A DNA stretch of 64,000 nucleotides from Dyadobacter koreensis (GCF_900108855.1 NZ_FNXY01000005.1:666544-730543), one strand, 5' to 3'; counted from the stretch's first letter, positions 6,499-16,928 are shown. Translations and numbers: made by a program. Notes: generated by a model not told the origin, from the letters alone.

Positions 6499-8019
6499 TT
6501 ATTTGTCCCACCAAATTTTAGTCATAAACGTATCACCGCCCTGACGTGTAATTGCTTCGGTGATATTTTCATTGACACCAACCTCGCTTTGTGGGTACCG
6601 GAGTCTGCGTGGAATTTGTCCGTTTGTCTCGTTTCCAGGATAATTTACCGGAACCAGTTTTGGGAAACCTGTTCTTCTCCAATCAGCCCAAGCTTCCATA
6701 TGGTTCAAAACAGAGCCATTAATAAGCCAGTTTTCAGTTTGAATTGCTTCCAGTTTTGCGTCAAGTGTTCCGGAAGGATATGGATTAGCAGCTGAATATG
6801 CTTTTGCATCTGCATCTGTCAGAGTTCCGCCATATGCATTCAATTGAAGTATTGCTGCTACTTGGCCCGCCTCAAAAGCCGCTTTTGCATCACCAGTGGC
6901 CCACCCGCGTTCAATCGCCTCTGCTTTCAATAACTGAGACTCGGCATAGGTCATGATAAAGTATGGGTTACTCAGAACATACATATTCGGCGCAGCGCGC
7001 GAATAATTATCCAGGTTTTTTTCAGGCAGACTGGTCAAGGTTGTCGCATCGGTTCCACTTGGAATCCCGATTTGTTTGTCAACAGATCGATCCCCGTTTT
7101 TCAACGCTGCTACTACCGGAAGTCTTGGATCTTTTCTGGCTTTCATCATATCAATGAAAGTTTTTGCCCATTGGATATTGTTGCCATCTGCAATTTTTCT
7201 GCCCGCTCCCAGATTCCAGGAGTTTGCATTAGAATTATTTCCTGCGCCGGTTTTATCCATTTTAATAGTAAAACTATCGTCATTACTAGCCATTATTCCG
7301 GCATCAATAGCTTTTTTCGCCCAGGCCTGCGCATTGGTAGCATCCGCTTTTTGCATGCGCATCGCAATTCTCAACATCAATGAATTAGCACCTCTTTTCC
7401 ATTTATCAAGATCTCCTCCGTAGACGAAATCAGCAGTTGTAGGTTTGTAGGAAGCAGGATTAAATGCCTTGCTGGCTTCGTCCAGTTCTTTAAGCATGTC
7501 CATGTAAATTGCTTGCTGCGGATCATACTTCGGCGAATTTATCTTGCTGATAAACCCTTTTCCAGCTTCTGAATAAGGAACATCACCATATAAGTCGGTT
7601 AAAAATGATGTTTCAACTACTCTCAATATTCTCGCCATTGACAAGACATTAACATCTTTGGCGTCTTTGCTTGCCAGATCGATCAGATTTACCAGGTTTT
7701 TGATCGAATTTGGATAGGAGCTTTCAAAATAAGCGGCACTTAAATCACCCTGAAAAGTGTAAACCGTACCGCGATAAAAACCTACTTCTACTGATGCCAT
7801 TTGCTGCATGATACAGCCTGCGTAAATGAAATTAGCACGCCAGGATTTGTAACCAGGATCTCCCGCCGACCCTGCCAGTAATAAGGCAGATTGACTTAAT
7901 AAATAGTCAAGCGGCACAATTGCCGGTGCATTGGGGTTAACATTTACTTCCTCAAAGTCTTTGGTGCAAGATCCCAAAAAAGTCATAAGACCCAGCAATA
8001 CAAATATTTTATATTTCAT
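6499..8019 (-). CDS. susD: SusD/RagB-like outer-membrane lipoprotein (SusD-like type 2)
   Basis: A 506-residue surface lipoprotein. The signal peptide ends in FLGSC with the lipidated Cys18. The N-terminal part (PNAPAIVPLDYLLSQS, then a TPR-like helical core) and the late PYFIMTYAESQLLKAEAIERG and WADWRRTGFPKLVP segments fit the SusD-like family that lacks the classical RagB N-terminus. SusD proteins sit on the extracellular face of SusC and bind glycan. The gene follows susC by 33 bases on the same strand and ends at a terminator, forming a two-gene operon. Its position beside the mannan enzymes suggests binding of mannan-derived chains, but the glycan cannot be read from sequence. Confidence 0.93.
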   Translation of the reverse strand: MKYKIFVLLGLMTFLGSCTKDFEEVNVNPNAPAIVPLDYLLSQSALLLAGSAGDPGYKSWRANFIYAGCIMQQMASVEVGFYRGTVYTFQGDLSAAYFESSYPNSIKNLVNLIDLASKDAKDVNVLSMARILRVVETSFLTDLYGDVPYSEAGKGFISKINSPKYDPQQAIYMDMLKELDEASKAFNPASYKPTTADFVYGGDLDKWKRGANSLMLRIAMRMQKADATNAQAWAKKAIDAGIMASNDDSFTIKMDKTGAGNNSNANSWNLGAGRKIADGNNIQWAKTFIDMMKARKDPRLPVVAALKNGDRSVDKQIGIPSGTDATTLTSLPEKNLDNYSRAAPNMYVLSNPYFIMTYAESQLLKAEAIERGWATGDAKAAFEAGQVAAILQLNAYGGTLTDADAKAYSAANPYPSGTLDAKLEAIQTENWLINGSVLNHMEAWADWRRTGFPKLVPVNYPGNETNGQIPRRLRYPQSEVGVNENITEAITRQGGDTFMTKIWWDK

Positions 8020-8052
8020 AATGATATCCTTTTAAATATTGGTCGTATGGTT

Positions 8053-11000
8053 CTAGAATTTCAGGTTTAGGTTAACACCCATACTGCGTGTCGGGGGAGC
8101 ACTGTAAAATTCGAGGCCCTGCGCATTTGAATTATTGTAGTTGGACTCAGGATCGATATTGGGCGTTTTCTTGTGAATAATCCAAAGATTACGTCCTGTT
8201 AATGACACAGAAATTGCTTTGAATGGCGACTTTGATCCCAGATATTTAGAAGGAATTGCATAATCAATAATCACCTGACGCAGTTTGATAAAGTCGGAAC
8301 TGTATACAAACGGTGTTGCGATGTTATTTGCTATTCTGTCATAATAAGGCTGAGCTTCCACACGAACGGTATTTGCTTCTCCATTTTCATTGACCCCTTC
8401 TCCGATAAGCCCGCCGTCGCGCCCTGGCAATGTTTCTTCCAAGTTCCCACGTCTGTAGCCAAGTGCATTTGTTCCGGAGAATATTTTTCCACCGAACTTG
8501 CCATCAACCAGAAAGCTCAAACCGACGCCTTTATAGCGGAATGAGTTGGTGAAACCTAATGTCCACGGAGAAACGCCGGAACCATAACTCATCAGATTTC
8601 CCTGAAGCGGGTATCCCTGTGCATCATAAACGACACGTCCCTGATCGTCGCGTTTGAAATCGAAACCTTTTACCTGACTGTATGGCAAGCCAACGTCCTG
8701 ATGTACATAGGCAGTTCTGGTTCTGTTTTCATCGACTCTTAATGTTTGCAGATCATTATACAGATTTATGACTTCACTTTTATTATAAGCCATGTTGAAC
8801 GAAGCGTTCCAAGTAAAGGAATTCTTTCTGAGCGCTTCAAAATTCAGCAATAACTCAATACCCTTATTAGAGATTTCGCCCACATTGAAAACCGCGGCAT
8901 TATAACCGGAAGTGTAAGATACCGTGGCATTTACAATATCATTTGTTGTTTTTCTTGAATAATACGCAATATCAGCACTCAAACGATTATTGAATAACCT
9001 TGCCTCCAAACCTGCCTCAAATGTTGTTGACGTCAGAGGCTGCAACAAACTGTTTGGGATTTCGGTGTTATTGATCTGGGCAAGAGGAGCACCGTTGTGA
9101 GCGCCCGATAACGCATAGGTCAGCAATAATTTATACGGATCTGTCGCGCCACCTGCTTGTGCCCATGAAGATCTTACTTTGAAATAATTAATTGCAGCAG
9201 GCATTTGAATAGCTTCTGAAACTACGAAACTCGCTCCAACCGAAGGATATAATATGCTGTTGTAACCAGAGGCTAAAGTTGAGAACCAGTCATTTCTCGC
9301 GGTTGCTGTTACGAACAGATAGTTATTGAAAGAAAATTCACCTGAGCCATACAGAGAATTTATACGTCTTTCAATATAATTTTCGCTGGATGTTCTGGCT
9401 GCCGGATCAATGTTTGAAATATCGTAGAAGAACGGAATGTTGAAGTTGTTCCCCCCAAGGTTTGTCAACCGGTTCACATTACGCATCTGGTTTCCACCCA
9501 AAAGAAGATTGAAGCCAAATTTATCTCCGAATTTTTTGTCAATTCCCAACATTAAATCCATGTTTCTTTCCATGAATTCCCGCTGGTTCGATGTGTAAGA
9601 ACCCAAAACTTTATAGGCAGTTCCGTATGGTTCAATCGCGCGATAGCGATAATTGAAATAATCTATACCAATTCGTCCTTTTACAAACAGCCAATCCAAA
9701 ATGTCAAATTTTGGTTCAATAGCACCGATTACGCGGTTTTTCTGATCATTATTCTGGAAGTCGTAAGCCGCAAAGTACGGATTTGTAACATACACGTTGT
9801 CCGACCAGACTTTTTCATTTCCTGCTGCGTCATATTTAGTATCCCTGAAAGTTTCCACGTCCATAGAAGAGGCCAGAGAGTATATTGCATAATTGGCATT
9901 TCCCGGTGAATCGGATAATCTTGGTCTGTTTTTGGTCTTTTCATAAACATATTTGATGTTCGTCAATATACTCAGCTTTTTACCAAGATTTGAATTGACG
10001 TTCAGGGCGAAGTTATTTCTGTGCAAAGTGTTATTAGGCATCACACCTTTGTTATCCATATTATTCATGGAAAAACGATAGGTGCTTGTCGCAGCCGCAC
10101 CTGAAAAAGCGACGCTGTTCGTGAAGGTACTTCCAATCTGGTAAAATTTGCTCAGGTTATCGCGCTGCGCTGAATATGGGCGGGAAACACCATCAAATTG
10201 TATCACATTGGAACCGTCAAGTCTGGTGCCCCAGCTGTTTGAAGTTAATGCTTCGTTGACAGTTGTAGGTTTAAGTCCGTTATTTCCCATGCCATACTCA
10301 TACTGGTAATCCTTGAATTCTTTGATCAGCAAGTCTTCCGCCAGATAATTGCTGTTCACTTCCAGGCCAATGCCTTTTTCCATTTTTCCGCCCTTCGTGG
10401 TCACCAAAATAGCTCCGTTGGAAGCACGTGACCCGTAAAGTGCAGCCGCGGTTGCCCCTTTTAAAACACTGATGTTTTCGATTTCATCAGGATTCAAGCT
10501 GGAAATTCCATCACCCTGGTCGGCTCCGCCCCACATCCCCGCTTGCCCCAGGTTTTCGTTATTAATAGGAATACCATCAACAACGATCAATGGCTGGTTA
10601 TTTCCGGAAATTGAACCGTTTCCCCGCAACGTTATTCTGGTGGATCCCGCAGGACCAGTTGCCGTGCCGGTGATATTTAACCCTGCTACTTTACCAGCGA
10701 GTGAGTTCGCCATGTTTGGCGTGCGGGCTACGGTGAGTTCTTCTCCTTTTATTTCAGAGACCGCATATCCAAGTGCTTTTTTCTCTTTTTTAATACCGAG
10801 GGCAGTTACCACGACCTCGTTTAGCGCGGTTGCCTCAGGCGTTAGTGACACATCTAAAATTGATGCATTGATAGTCACTTCTTTGGAATTATATCCAATA
10901 AAACTGAAAATCAGAACTTTTCCTTTTTCAGCCTGAATGCTAAACTCCCCTTTATCGTTTGTTGTCGTGCCGCGGTTTGTTCCTTTCACAACGACATTTA

Positions 11001-11124
11001 CTCCGGCAACTTCGCCTCCTCCTTCTTCGCTAACCTTTCCTGTTACCGCCATTTCCTGGGCATAACTGAGGTTGACGAGAAGGGAGCAGAGGAAGAGTGT
11101 TAAAACTAGTAGATTTTTTTGCAT
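8053..11124 (-). CDS. susC: SusC/RagA TonB-linked outer-membrane transporter
   Basis: A 1023-residue TonB-dependent transporter with a signal peptide (cleavage near YAQ, residue 22). A carboxypeptidase-regulatory-like domain spans about 27-105 and ends with LNEVVVTALG, the typical SusC signature. The plug (about 115-235) contains RGNGSISGNNQPLIVVDG and SVLKGATAAALYGSRASNGA. The barrel ends in GVNLNLKF. No STN domain precedes the plug, so signalling through an anti-sigma factor is not expected. It is the first gene of a susC-susD operon. This pair differs clearly in sequence from the one at 17221-21945, so the locus has two non-identical import pores. Confidence 0.95.
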   Translation of the reverse strand: MQKNLLVLTLFLCSLLVNLSYAQEMAVTGKVSEEGGGEVAGVNVVVKGTNRGTTTNDKGEFSIQAEKGKVLIFSFIGYNSKEVTINASILDVSLTPEATALNEVVVTALGIKKEKKALGYAVSEIKGEELTVARTPNMANSLAGKVAGLNITGTATGPAGSTRITLRGNGSISGNNQPLIVVDGIPINNENLGQAGMWGGADQGDGISSLNPDEIENISVLKGATAAALYGSRASNGAILVTTKGGKMEKGIGLEVNSNYLAEDLLIKEFKDYQYEYGMGNNGLKPTTVNEALTSNSWGTRLDGSNVIQFDGVSRPYSAQRDNLSKFYQIGSTFTNSVAFSGAAATSTYRFSMNNMDNKGVMPNNTLHRNNFALNVNSNLGKKLSILTNIKYVYEKTKNRPRLSDSPGNANYAIYSLASSMDVETFRDTKYDAAGNEKVWSDNVYVTNPYFAAYDFQNNDQKNRVIGAIEPKFDILDWLFVKGRIGIDYFNYRYRAIEPYGTAYKVLGSYTSNQREFMERNMDLMLGIDKKFGDKFGFNLLLGGNQMRNVNRLTNLGGNNFNIPFFYDISNIDPAARTSSENYIERRINSLYGSGEFSFNNYLFVTATARNDWFSTLASGYNSILYPSVGASFVVSEAIQMPAAINYFKVRSSWAQAGGATDPYKLLLTYALSGAHNGAPLAQINNTEIPNSLLQPLTSTTFEAGLEARLFNNRLSADIAYYSRKTTNDIVNATVSYTSGYNAAVFNVGEISNKGIELLLNFEALRKNSFTWNASFNMAYNKSEVINLYNDLQTLRVDENRTRTAYVHQDVGLPYSQVKGFDFKRDDQGRVVYDAQGYPLQGNLMSYGSGVSPWTLGFTNSFRYKGVGLSFLVDGKFGGKIFSGTNALGYRRGNLEETLPGRDGGLIGEGVNENGEANTVRVEAQPYYDRIANNIATPFVYSSDFIKLRQVIIDYAIPSKYLGSKSPFKAISVSLTGRNLWIIHKKTPNIDPESNYNNSNAQGLEFYSAPPTRSMGVNLNLKF

Positions 11125-11347
11125 ACAGTTTTTGTGTTTTAAAATACAAGGATATTATTATGAAATAATATATTTAATTATACTAAAAGTTACATGTGTG
11201 TGTAGTCACTATGGATATAATTAAAAATTTTAAATCAAATGTACTATTTGCAAAGAGTAAACACATAATATTATTTTATCAAAAAATGACACATTTTCTA
11301 TCTGCAAACTGCGAGGACCGATATCGCTAACACCGATTTGCACCGCT

Positions 11348-11463
11348 AACACCGATTTCCAATCGGTGTTGCCTGGTTTAGCGTTTGTAACGCGGGTATG
11401 GTAAATTTTAAGTAGTACTCGCGTTGCAAACGCTGAACCATAAACGCCCCGATTACAAATCGG
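11348..11463. repeat. Cluster of three perfect or near-perfect hairpins (REP-like)
   Basis: Three palindromes lie in tandem in the gap between susC and the epimerase operon. AACACCGATT and AATCGGTGTT (11348-11370) have a three-base loop. An extended stem at 11374-11440 starts TGGTTTAGCGTTTG and returns as CAAACGCTGAACCA, continuing inward through AACGCG/CGCGTT. CCGATT-ACA-AATCGG is at 11449-11463. The first and third share the CCGATT/AATCGG stem, and another partial copy (AACACCGATTTGCACCG) precedes them at 11329-11345. This is structured repeat DNA rather than coding sequence. The remaining spacer up to the susC start (11125-11330) is AT-rich and should hold the susC promoter. Confidence 0.7.
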
Positions 11464-11467
11464 TGCG

Positions 11468-11505
11468 AGCATAAAAAAAGCAGCTTTCGCTGCCTTTTTT
11501 ATGCT
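11468..11505 (-). terminator. Terminator of the mannan-enzyme operon
   Basis: AGCAT...ATGCT flanks the core AAAAAAGCAGC-TTTC-GCTGCCTTTTTT. It is read directly as a GC stem bounded by A and T runs, so it can work in both directions. It begins two bases after the epimerase stop codon and would end the GH26-symporter-GH130-epimerase transcript. Confidence 0.88.
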
Positions 11506-11506
11506 C

Positions 11507-12697
11507 TTATTTTTTAATGCGCCGGAGTATTTCCATGCATGCCCTTGCATTGTGATAAGGACATTTCCAGAAGCCTATTTTGTCTTCATTCATTTTCGAA
11601 TAATCATCCCAAACTCCCCAGAACCATTCCCCTTTATCCTTATCAAGTAAATGTTTTTGAATAAATGACCAGAAGCCGAAAACCCTTTTTAAATAACTCT
11701 CGTCGTCTGTAATCTGATAGCTATTCAAATATCCAACCATACCCTCTGCTGAAACCCACCACTCCCTATGTGTGTCCGGGTGATGTGTTTCCAGATTGTA
11801 TTCGTGGATCAGGCTGCCGTCTGGCATAAATCCTTTCGCCGCCGCATCCGACATTTTAATGGCTATTTCTTGCCAGTCGTCAACAAGAAATTGGTCGTCT
11901 AAAACTTCGGCTGCCTCCTGTAAAAGCCAGGTAGCTTCTATGTCGTGACCATATGAAATAGCTTTGGACTGACTTTTCCACTTTTCGTCAAAAAATAATT
12001 TCAAGTGGAAGCTGTCAGGATCTATAATATGTTTTTGAAAAATTTCGAGCAGATGTTTAATTTTCTCAGCAACACGTTTTTCCGGCCAGACTCGGTATAA
12101 ACTGGCATATGCTTCAATGATATGCAAATGCGTGTTCATCGTTTTCGGGTCATTCCTGTCTTTTTCGCTCAGTCGTAAATCTTCCAGAGGCTGCCAGTTT
12201 TCAGAGAATGCTTCGAAGTAGCCGCCATTTTTTTGATCAAAGCTGTATTTTTCAATCAGCTCAAATAATTCAACTGCAAAATCCAGAACTTCCTGATTTT
12301 TATTGTTTTGATAAAATTCAGTTAGTCCGTAAATCGTAAATGCCAGACCGTAAATCTGTTTTCTGGTATTAAAAGGTTTCCCAACGGCGTCGACAGACCA
12401 AAAAACGCCACCATTTTCCTGATCACGAAAATGATTTCGTATATAATCATAAGCACGTTCTGCTAGCTTAAGATGAGACGGATCGCCCAATTTATTATAA
12501 GCAGCTGCGAAAGTCCATAAAATTCTTGCATTTAAAACACAGCCTTTTATGGCCTCAGGATGAACAGTTCCATCATTATCCAATTTGCCGACGAAACCGC
12601 CCTGTTCGATGTCAACTGCATTTTTTACCCAAAAATCTAAAATGGAAAGTAATTCACTTTCAATCTCAGACCGGAATTTTGGTAGTTTTTCTATCAT
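11507..12697 (-). CDS. Mannobiose/cellobiose 2-epimerase (AGE family)
   Basis: A 396-residue cytoplasmic enzyme with the (alpha/alpha)6 barrel of the N-acylglucosamine 2-epimerase family. Conserved segments are NTHLHIIEAYASLYR (His190, His192), SYGHDIEATWLL (His251), HREWWVSAEGMVG (about 310-322) and KCPYHNARACMEI (His382). These match the catalytic histidines and aromatic platform of cellobiose 2-epimerases. Such enzymes convert the reducing-end sugar of beta-1,4 disaccharides, mannobiose to mannosylglucose or cellobiose to glucosylmannose. Its ATG overlaps the GH130 stop codon by one base (TGATG), implying translational coupling. The partner phosphorylase needs exactly the mannosylglucose this enzyme would make, so mannobiose is the likely substrate. 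Confidence 0.9.
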   Translation of the reverse strand: MIEKLPKFRSEIESELLSILDFWVKNAVDIEQGGFVGKLDNDGTVHPEAIKGCVLNARILWTFAAAYNKLGDPSHLKLAERAYDYIRNHFRDQENGGVFWSVDAVGKPFNTRKQIYGLAFTIYGLTEFYQNNKNQEVLDFAVELFELIEKYSFDQKNGGYFEAFSENWQPLEDLRLSEKDRNDPKTMNTHLHIIEAYASLYRVWPEKRVAEKIKHLLEIFQKHIIDPDSFHLKLFFDEKWKSQSKAISYGHDIEATWLLQEAAEVLDDQFLVDDWQEIAIKMSDAAAKGFMPDGSLIHEYNLETHHPDTHREWWVSAEGMVGYLNSYQITDDESYLKRVFGFWSFIQKHLLDKDKGEWFWGVWDDYSKMNEDKIGFWKCPYHNARACMEILRRIKK

Positions 12698-13887
12698 CAG
12701 ATGCTAACAGAATGCCCTGCATGAGACAGGTTTTTATTGATTAAGCCCGTTAAAACTTCAACTGAAGCGGCTGAACGAAAATTGTCTGCGGGCGTATGCA
12801 AGACATAGTCCAACAACTTTTCAATAGAGGATTTAGCCACGTGCAGACGTGTATCAGAAGACGCATAGTATATAAAAACAGTTCCGTCATCATCTAAAAT
12901 CCATCCGTTTGAAAATGTTACATTAGACACATCACCAATTCTTTCTTCGCCCTGGGGTGCGATAAAATAACCTGCGGGCTTATAAATTACTTTGGCGGGA
13001 TCATATAAATCAGTCATGAACATATATAAAACATAACGCAGGCCGGCAGCTGTATTTCTTACCCCGTGGGCCAGGTGAAGCCAACCTTTATCCGTCTTTA
13101 TGGGTGCAGGACCTTGCCCGTTTTTTATTTCGTAAACCGTATGGTATTGTTTATGGTCAACGATAAATTCTTTTTCAATAACCGCTTTCTCAATTGTTTC
13201 GGAATATCCAAAGCCAATTCCGCCGCCAGAACCAGCTTCAATAAAGCCGTCTTGTGGACGGGTATAAAACGCATATTTGCCATTTACGAATTCAGGATGA
13301 AGCACAACATTGCGCTGCTGCGGTGACGGGGTTACAAGGTCAGGAAGGCGTATCCAGGTTTTTAAATCCGTTGTACGGGCAATGCCGCATTGTGCGACGG
13401 CCGAAGATTCATCGCCTGGTTTTGCCTTCGGATCTTTGCGTTCGGTACAAAAAAGTCCATAAATAAACCCGTCCTCATGTTTTGTCAAACGCATATCGTA
13501 GACATTTCCATCAGGCTCATCAGTTTCCGGCATTACGATCGGATGGTTCCAGAACTTGAAATTATCGATACCATTCGGGCTTTCGGCAACTGCGAAAAAA
13601 GATTTTCTATCCGAACCTTCGACACGCGCAACAACCAGATATTTTCCGTTATGTTTGATCGCGCCGGCATTAAAGGCGGCGTTAATCTCAAAACGTTTCA
13701 TTAAAAACGGATTTGTTTCAGGATTTAAATCATATTCCCAAAAAATGGGGACGTGTGCAGCGGTGAGAACCGGATGTGTGTAACGATCATAAATTCCGTT
13801 TCCAGGCCATATTGCGTAGTTTTTGCGTTCAAGCAATTCCCTATGCTCTTGCTGCAATTGCGTTAGGCGTTTTGTGAAATCTGACAT
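12697..13887 (-). CDS. GH130 4-O-beta-D-mannosyl-D-glucose phosphorylase
   Basis: A 396-residue five-bladed beta-propeller of GH130. It contains [13 protein letters not shown] with Asp131, where the general acid of characterised mannosylglucose phosphorylases lies. It also has [19 protein letters not shown] and the GQGPAPIKT...GWLHLAHGV strand that forms the phosphate and substrate pocket. The reaction is mannosylglucose plus phosphate to mannose-1-phosphate plus glucose, in the cytoplasm. The frame is open upstream to 13983, but that would run into the symporter gene. The ATG at 13887 (MSDFTKRL) gives the usual family length and a 44-base gap. It is third in the operon and overlaps the epimerase by one base. 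Linkage to GH26 and the 2-epimerase supports the GH130_1-type activity over mannooligosaccharide phosphorylase. Confidence 0.9.
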   Translation of the reverse strand: MSDFTKRLTQLQQEHRELLERKNYAIWPGNGIYDRYTHPVLTAAHVPIFWEYDLNPETNPFLMKRFEINAAFNAGAIKHNGKYLVVARVEGSDRKSFFAVAESPNGIDNFKFWNHPIVMPETDEPDGNVYDMRLTKHEDGFIYGLFCTERKDPKAKPGDESSAVAQCGIARTTDLKTWIRLPDLVTPSPQQRNVVLHPEFVNGKYAFYTRPQDGFIEAGSGGGIGFGYSETIEKAVIEKEFIVDHKQYHTVYEIKNGQGPAPIKTDKGWLHLAHGVRNTAAGLRYVLYMFMTDLYDPAKVIYKPAGYFIAPQGEERIGDVSNVTFSNGWILDDDGTVFIYYASSDTRLHVAKSSIEKLLDYVLHTPADNFRSAASVEVLTGLINKNLSHAGHSVSI

Positions 13888-13931
13888 AGCTGTAGTATTT
13901 GTTGATTTACAATGAATTGTTTCTGAATAAA

Positions 13932-15761
13932 TTAAGCTGCCGGAAGCTTTTGGTACCATGTTTTCCAAAGAATGATAATACATAGTCCCAGCACAGCGGT
14001 TGTGATACCGGCTTCGACTGGCATCATCAAAACTGCAAATACAGGCAGGGCGGTGATGGAAGTCTGGCCGATTGTGCCGATGATGACATTGAACATATCC
14101 ATTTTGAAATTTCCGTTGGCAAGGAAAGTCGGATCTTCTTTGATAACGGCTTCGTGAATAGGCCCCCAGAATCCCCAGGGTTTTACATTTTTATAAAATT
14201 TCTTCAATACTTCGGTGTCGGTAGCCGGCGTCATCAGTGAACCTAAAACAGAACCGAGTGCAGATAAAATCAGAATAATCGGGAAATAGTAAAGCGGAAC
14301 AGTGTCAGGAAAAATGTAGGGTAAAACCATCGCCGAGAGAATGCCCGCAAACATTCCCCAGAAAAACCCGTTACTGTTGAACCGCCACCAATGCCATTTC
14401 AAGACATTGGCTGCAATGTAACCGCCATATAATGCAGACACGATCCATTGAAGAATGCTGTTGACATCTTTTGCAAAAAAACCAAGTGAAATACTAATCG
14501 CAACTACCACGAGGCCGGTCAGATAATTCATTTTTTTAATTTGCGTATTGCTGGCATTTGGATTAAATGATTTGAGATAAATGTCATTCACCATATAGGC
14601 CTGCGCAGCATTAAATGTCCCGGCGAAGGTTCCCATAAATGCGCCCATCAAACCTACCAGAACGAGCCCGAGCAATCCCGATGGAATATATGCATTCAAA
14701 ACAGCTGGTAAAATTCTTTCAAAATCCTGGCCAGCCGGTGAGGAAATGTTGATGTCTTTGTAGAAAAGCAAACCTAAAACGGCAATGCCAATGATGAGCA
14801 AATAACGTGTTGGCAATAAAACCACATTTACGATCATACTCATCAATGCTGCTTCCCGTGGAGATTTAGTGGAAAGGATTTTCTGCATATCGTAATTTGG
14901 AGCAGGCCCGGCAAGACTCGATAAAATTCCTTTTGCAGTCATCAGCGCAAAGAAATATCCAAATGGATTGAAGCCGTCAGCCGATATTTTTTCATTCACT
15001 TCGTTGATATATCCCGTCCAGTCCAGATCAAGATTTTTACCAAAGAACAAATCTGTCCAGCCTTTTGGTACCGGCAAGCTTCCGTGATCTGCCAGCGCGT
15101 TCATGGCGATAATTGCAATGGCAAAGGAGACAAAAACCATGATCACATAATGAATCAGATCTGCCCAGACTATACTTTTCATCCCTCCCAAAAGGGAATA
15201 AAAAACGGTAAAAAGCGTAAAAATGATACCATAAGTATGTGCTACATATTCTGGCGCCAGTATGAAAGGTATAAATGGCTGAACGACAGGCCAGGGAATG
15301 AAAATTTCAATAAATTTTCCCAGGCCGATAAAACCATACGCCATAAATCCAAGGCAGCTCAGCAAGGCGAATGCAATAATTATTTTATGGGAAAGCTGTG
15401 CATCTGCCTTGTTTCCAAAACGGGTAAGCATCCATTCTGCTCCCGTGGAAACATTCGATCTGCGTAGCCATATGGACAAATAAACCATCATAAAAATCTG
15501 ATTAAACACTGGCCAAAGCCAGGGTAGCCAGATACTTTTTACACCATAAATGAACATAATGGCGACCATCCATGCAGTTCCGGAAATATCGAACATGCCG
15601 GAAGCATTTGACACCCCGAGCATCCAGTAAGGCATGGATTTTCCACCGAGGAGATAATCGTTTTTACTACGTTCAGCTTGTTTTTTCAGTACCAGTCCTA
15701 TGACTGTCACAAGTACCAGATAGGCAATAATGACCAGGAAATCGACGAGTTGTATTTTCAT
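13932..15761 (-). CDS. Sodium:solute symporter (SSS family), probable mannobiose importer
   Basis: A 609-residue polytopic membrane protein with about 14 hydrophobic helices. The N-terminus [17 protein letters not shown], the [19 protein letters not shown] loop and the [13 protein letters not shown] stretch are typical of the SSS family. [21 protein letters not shown] loop (about residue 290) is also characteristic. These carriers use the sodium gradient to import sugars or other small solutes across the inner membrane. Its place between a periplasmic mannanase and cytoplasmic phosphorolytic enzymes makes mannobiose or short mannooligosaccharides the inferred cargo. It lies 21 bases after GH26 and 44 before GH130. 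Similar gene orders are described for Bacteroides fragilis-type mannan catabolism. Confidence 0.88.
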   Translation of the reverse strand: MKIQLVDFLVIIAYLVLVTVIGLVLKKQAERSKNDYLLGGKSMPYWMLGVSNASGMFDISGTAWMVAIMFIYGVKSIWLPWLWPVFNQIFMMVYLSIWLRRSNVSTGAEWMLTRFGNKADAQLSHKIIIAFALLSCLGFMAYGFIGLGKFIEIFIPWPVVQPFIPFILAPEYVAHTYGIIFTLFTVFYSLLGGMKSIVWADLIHYVIMVFVSFAIAIIAMNALADHGSLPVPKGWTDLFFGKNLDLDWTGYINEVNEKISADGFNPFGYFFALMTAKGILSSLAGPAPNYDMQKILSTKSPREAALMSMIVNVVLLPTRYLLIIGIAVLGLLFYKDINISSPAGQDFERILPAVLNAYIPSGLLGLVLVGLMGAFMGTFAGTFNAAQAYMVNDIYLKSFNPNASNTQIKKMNYLTGLVVVAISISLGFFAKDVNSILQWIVSALYGGYIAANVLKWHWWRFNSNGFFWGMFAGILSAMVLPYIFPDTVPLYYFPIILILSALGSVLGSLMTPATDTEVLKKFYKNVKPWGFWGPIHEAVIKEDPTFLANGNFKMDMFNVIIGTIGQTSITALPVFAVLMMPVEAGITTAVLGLCIIILWKTWYQKLPAA

Positions 15762-15782
15762 CAGTAAAGGGTTGAAGAGGCG

Positions 15783-16928
15783 TTATTTTTTTACCGGTTT
15801 GCCATACAAATTTTCGCTGGCGACTTTTTTCTCCAGTAAAATATCTCCGGACTGTTGTAATTTCCTGAAGTCTTCAACAGTATTATTTCCTTCAAAAGGT
15901 GCGTAGTAATGATCGGGACGGCCATTTCGCCAAACCAGTATATAACTCAGTCCCGAGTTTTGAACGATGGGTTGAACAATTTTTGTCCACCAGTCCGCTT
16001 CCGTTATTTGTTCAAGACCAGTTTCGGTAATGGCGAAAGGTTTACTACTGGTTTTTCCAAGATCCCGGATTGTCGCCACCATTCTTGTTGCATTGGCTTT
16101 AAAAGCAGAATCACTTTTCGGAGGGTTTCTGTGATAGGTATCAAAACCTAAAATATCGACCAGGTCATCGCCAGGATATCGTTCAAGATAATGTTCTTTG
16201 TCTTTAAAATTATCGGTAGAGTAGGCGATCAGCAGGTTGTTTACTTTTCGTGTTTTTTGCAGATAATCGACCGTAAGTTTCCAGAATTGTTTGTATTCTT
16301 CGGGTGTGCAATGATCGGCTCCCCACCAAAACCAACTCCCAGTGTGCTCGTGATACGGACGAAAAATGACCGGGATAAGTTCTCCTTTTGATCCTTTTAA
16401 AGAAAGGAAAAAATCAGCCAGTTTGTCCAGTATTTTTTCAAAATTCTTTTTATTCCGGGTATCAGACAAAATTCTTCTGATTGTAAATTCTTCTTTATCC
16501 CATGTTGTTTTTGAAAGGTCAAGAGGATTATTCGGGTGCCAGCTGATTGTATTAACACCGCCGCGTTCATAATTCTTCCTGATATCTGTTTTGATTCTTG
16601 AAAAAGGAACGCCGTCAAGATTATTGGCACTATCAAGTTCGAGATGTCCTAAGTCATATCCAACCAAACCTGGATGTTCTCCTGAAATTGTCCTTATATC
16701 CGAGCGGTTTTCATCACCGATCCACCGGCTTTTGTCGGCATTCAAACCGTATGCAAGTGCATCCTGCTGACCGAAAATGACACCCTTCGAAGCACTTCTT
16801 TTTAATCCGGAATAGAGATTTTTTGTTGACTGCGTAGCGTTTTTGTCAATTTGTGCGCTGGAAATGCCAGCAACGAAAAAGACGATTGCCAGTGACAGGG
16901 AAAATGATAATAATTTAATTGAAGACAT
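15783..16928 (-). CDS. GH26 beta-mannanase (endo- or mannobiose-producing)
   Basis: A 381-residue secreted enzyme with a signal peptide (cleavage near SSAQ, residue 25) and one GH26 domain. IFRPYHEHTGSWFWWG carries the acid/base Glu194, and FAITETG carries the nucleophile Glu302. GVNTISWHPNNP and LVDILGFDTYHR are other conserved strands of the (beta/alpha)8 barrel. GH26 members cleave beta-1,4-mannan, and several Bacteroidota ones release mannobiose. The signal peptide is Sec type without a lipobox, so the enzyme is probably periplasmic. It is the first gene of the four-gene operon that continues with the symporter, GH130 and epimerase. No carbohydrate-binding module is attached. Confidence 0.92.
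   Translation of the reverse strand: MSSIKLLSFSLSLAIVFFVAGISSAQIDKNATQSTKNLYSGLKRSASKGVIFGQQDALAYGLNADKSRWIGDENRSDIRTISGEHPGLVGYDLGHLELDSANNLDGVPFSRIKTDIRKNYERGGVNTISWHPNNPLDLSKTTWDKEEFTIRRILSDTRNKKNFEKILDKLADFFLSLKGSKGELIPVIFRPYHEHTGSWFWWGADHCTPEEYKQFWKLTVDYLQKTRKVNNLLIAYSTDNFKDKEHYLERYPGDDLVDILGFDTYHRNPPKSDSAFKANATRMVATIRDLGKTSSKPFAITETGLEQITEADWWTKIVQPIVQNSGLSYILVWRNGRPDHYYAPFEGNNTVEDFRKLQQSGDILLEKKVASENLYGKPVKK

Noticed and set aside
10472..10936. 154-codon plus-strand frame inside susC
   Set aside because: It is the antisense shadow of the SusC plug and carboxypeptidase-like domain and has no motif.
8053..11124. Sigma/anti-sigma control of SusC
   Set aside because: None of the three SusC proteins has an STN domain and no ECF sigma or anti-sigma gene occurs in the window.
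11230..11550. 106-codon minus-strand frame
   Set aside because: It covers the hairpin cluster and terminator and has no plausible protein character.
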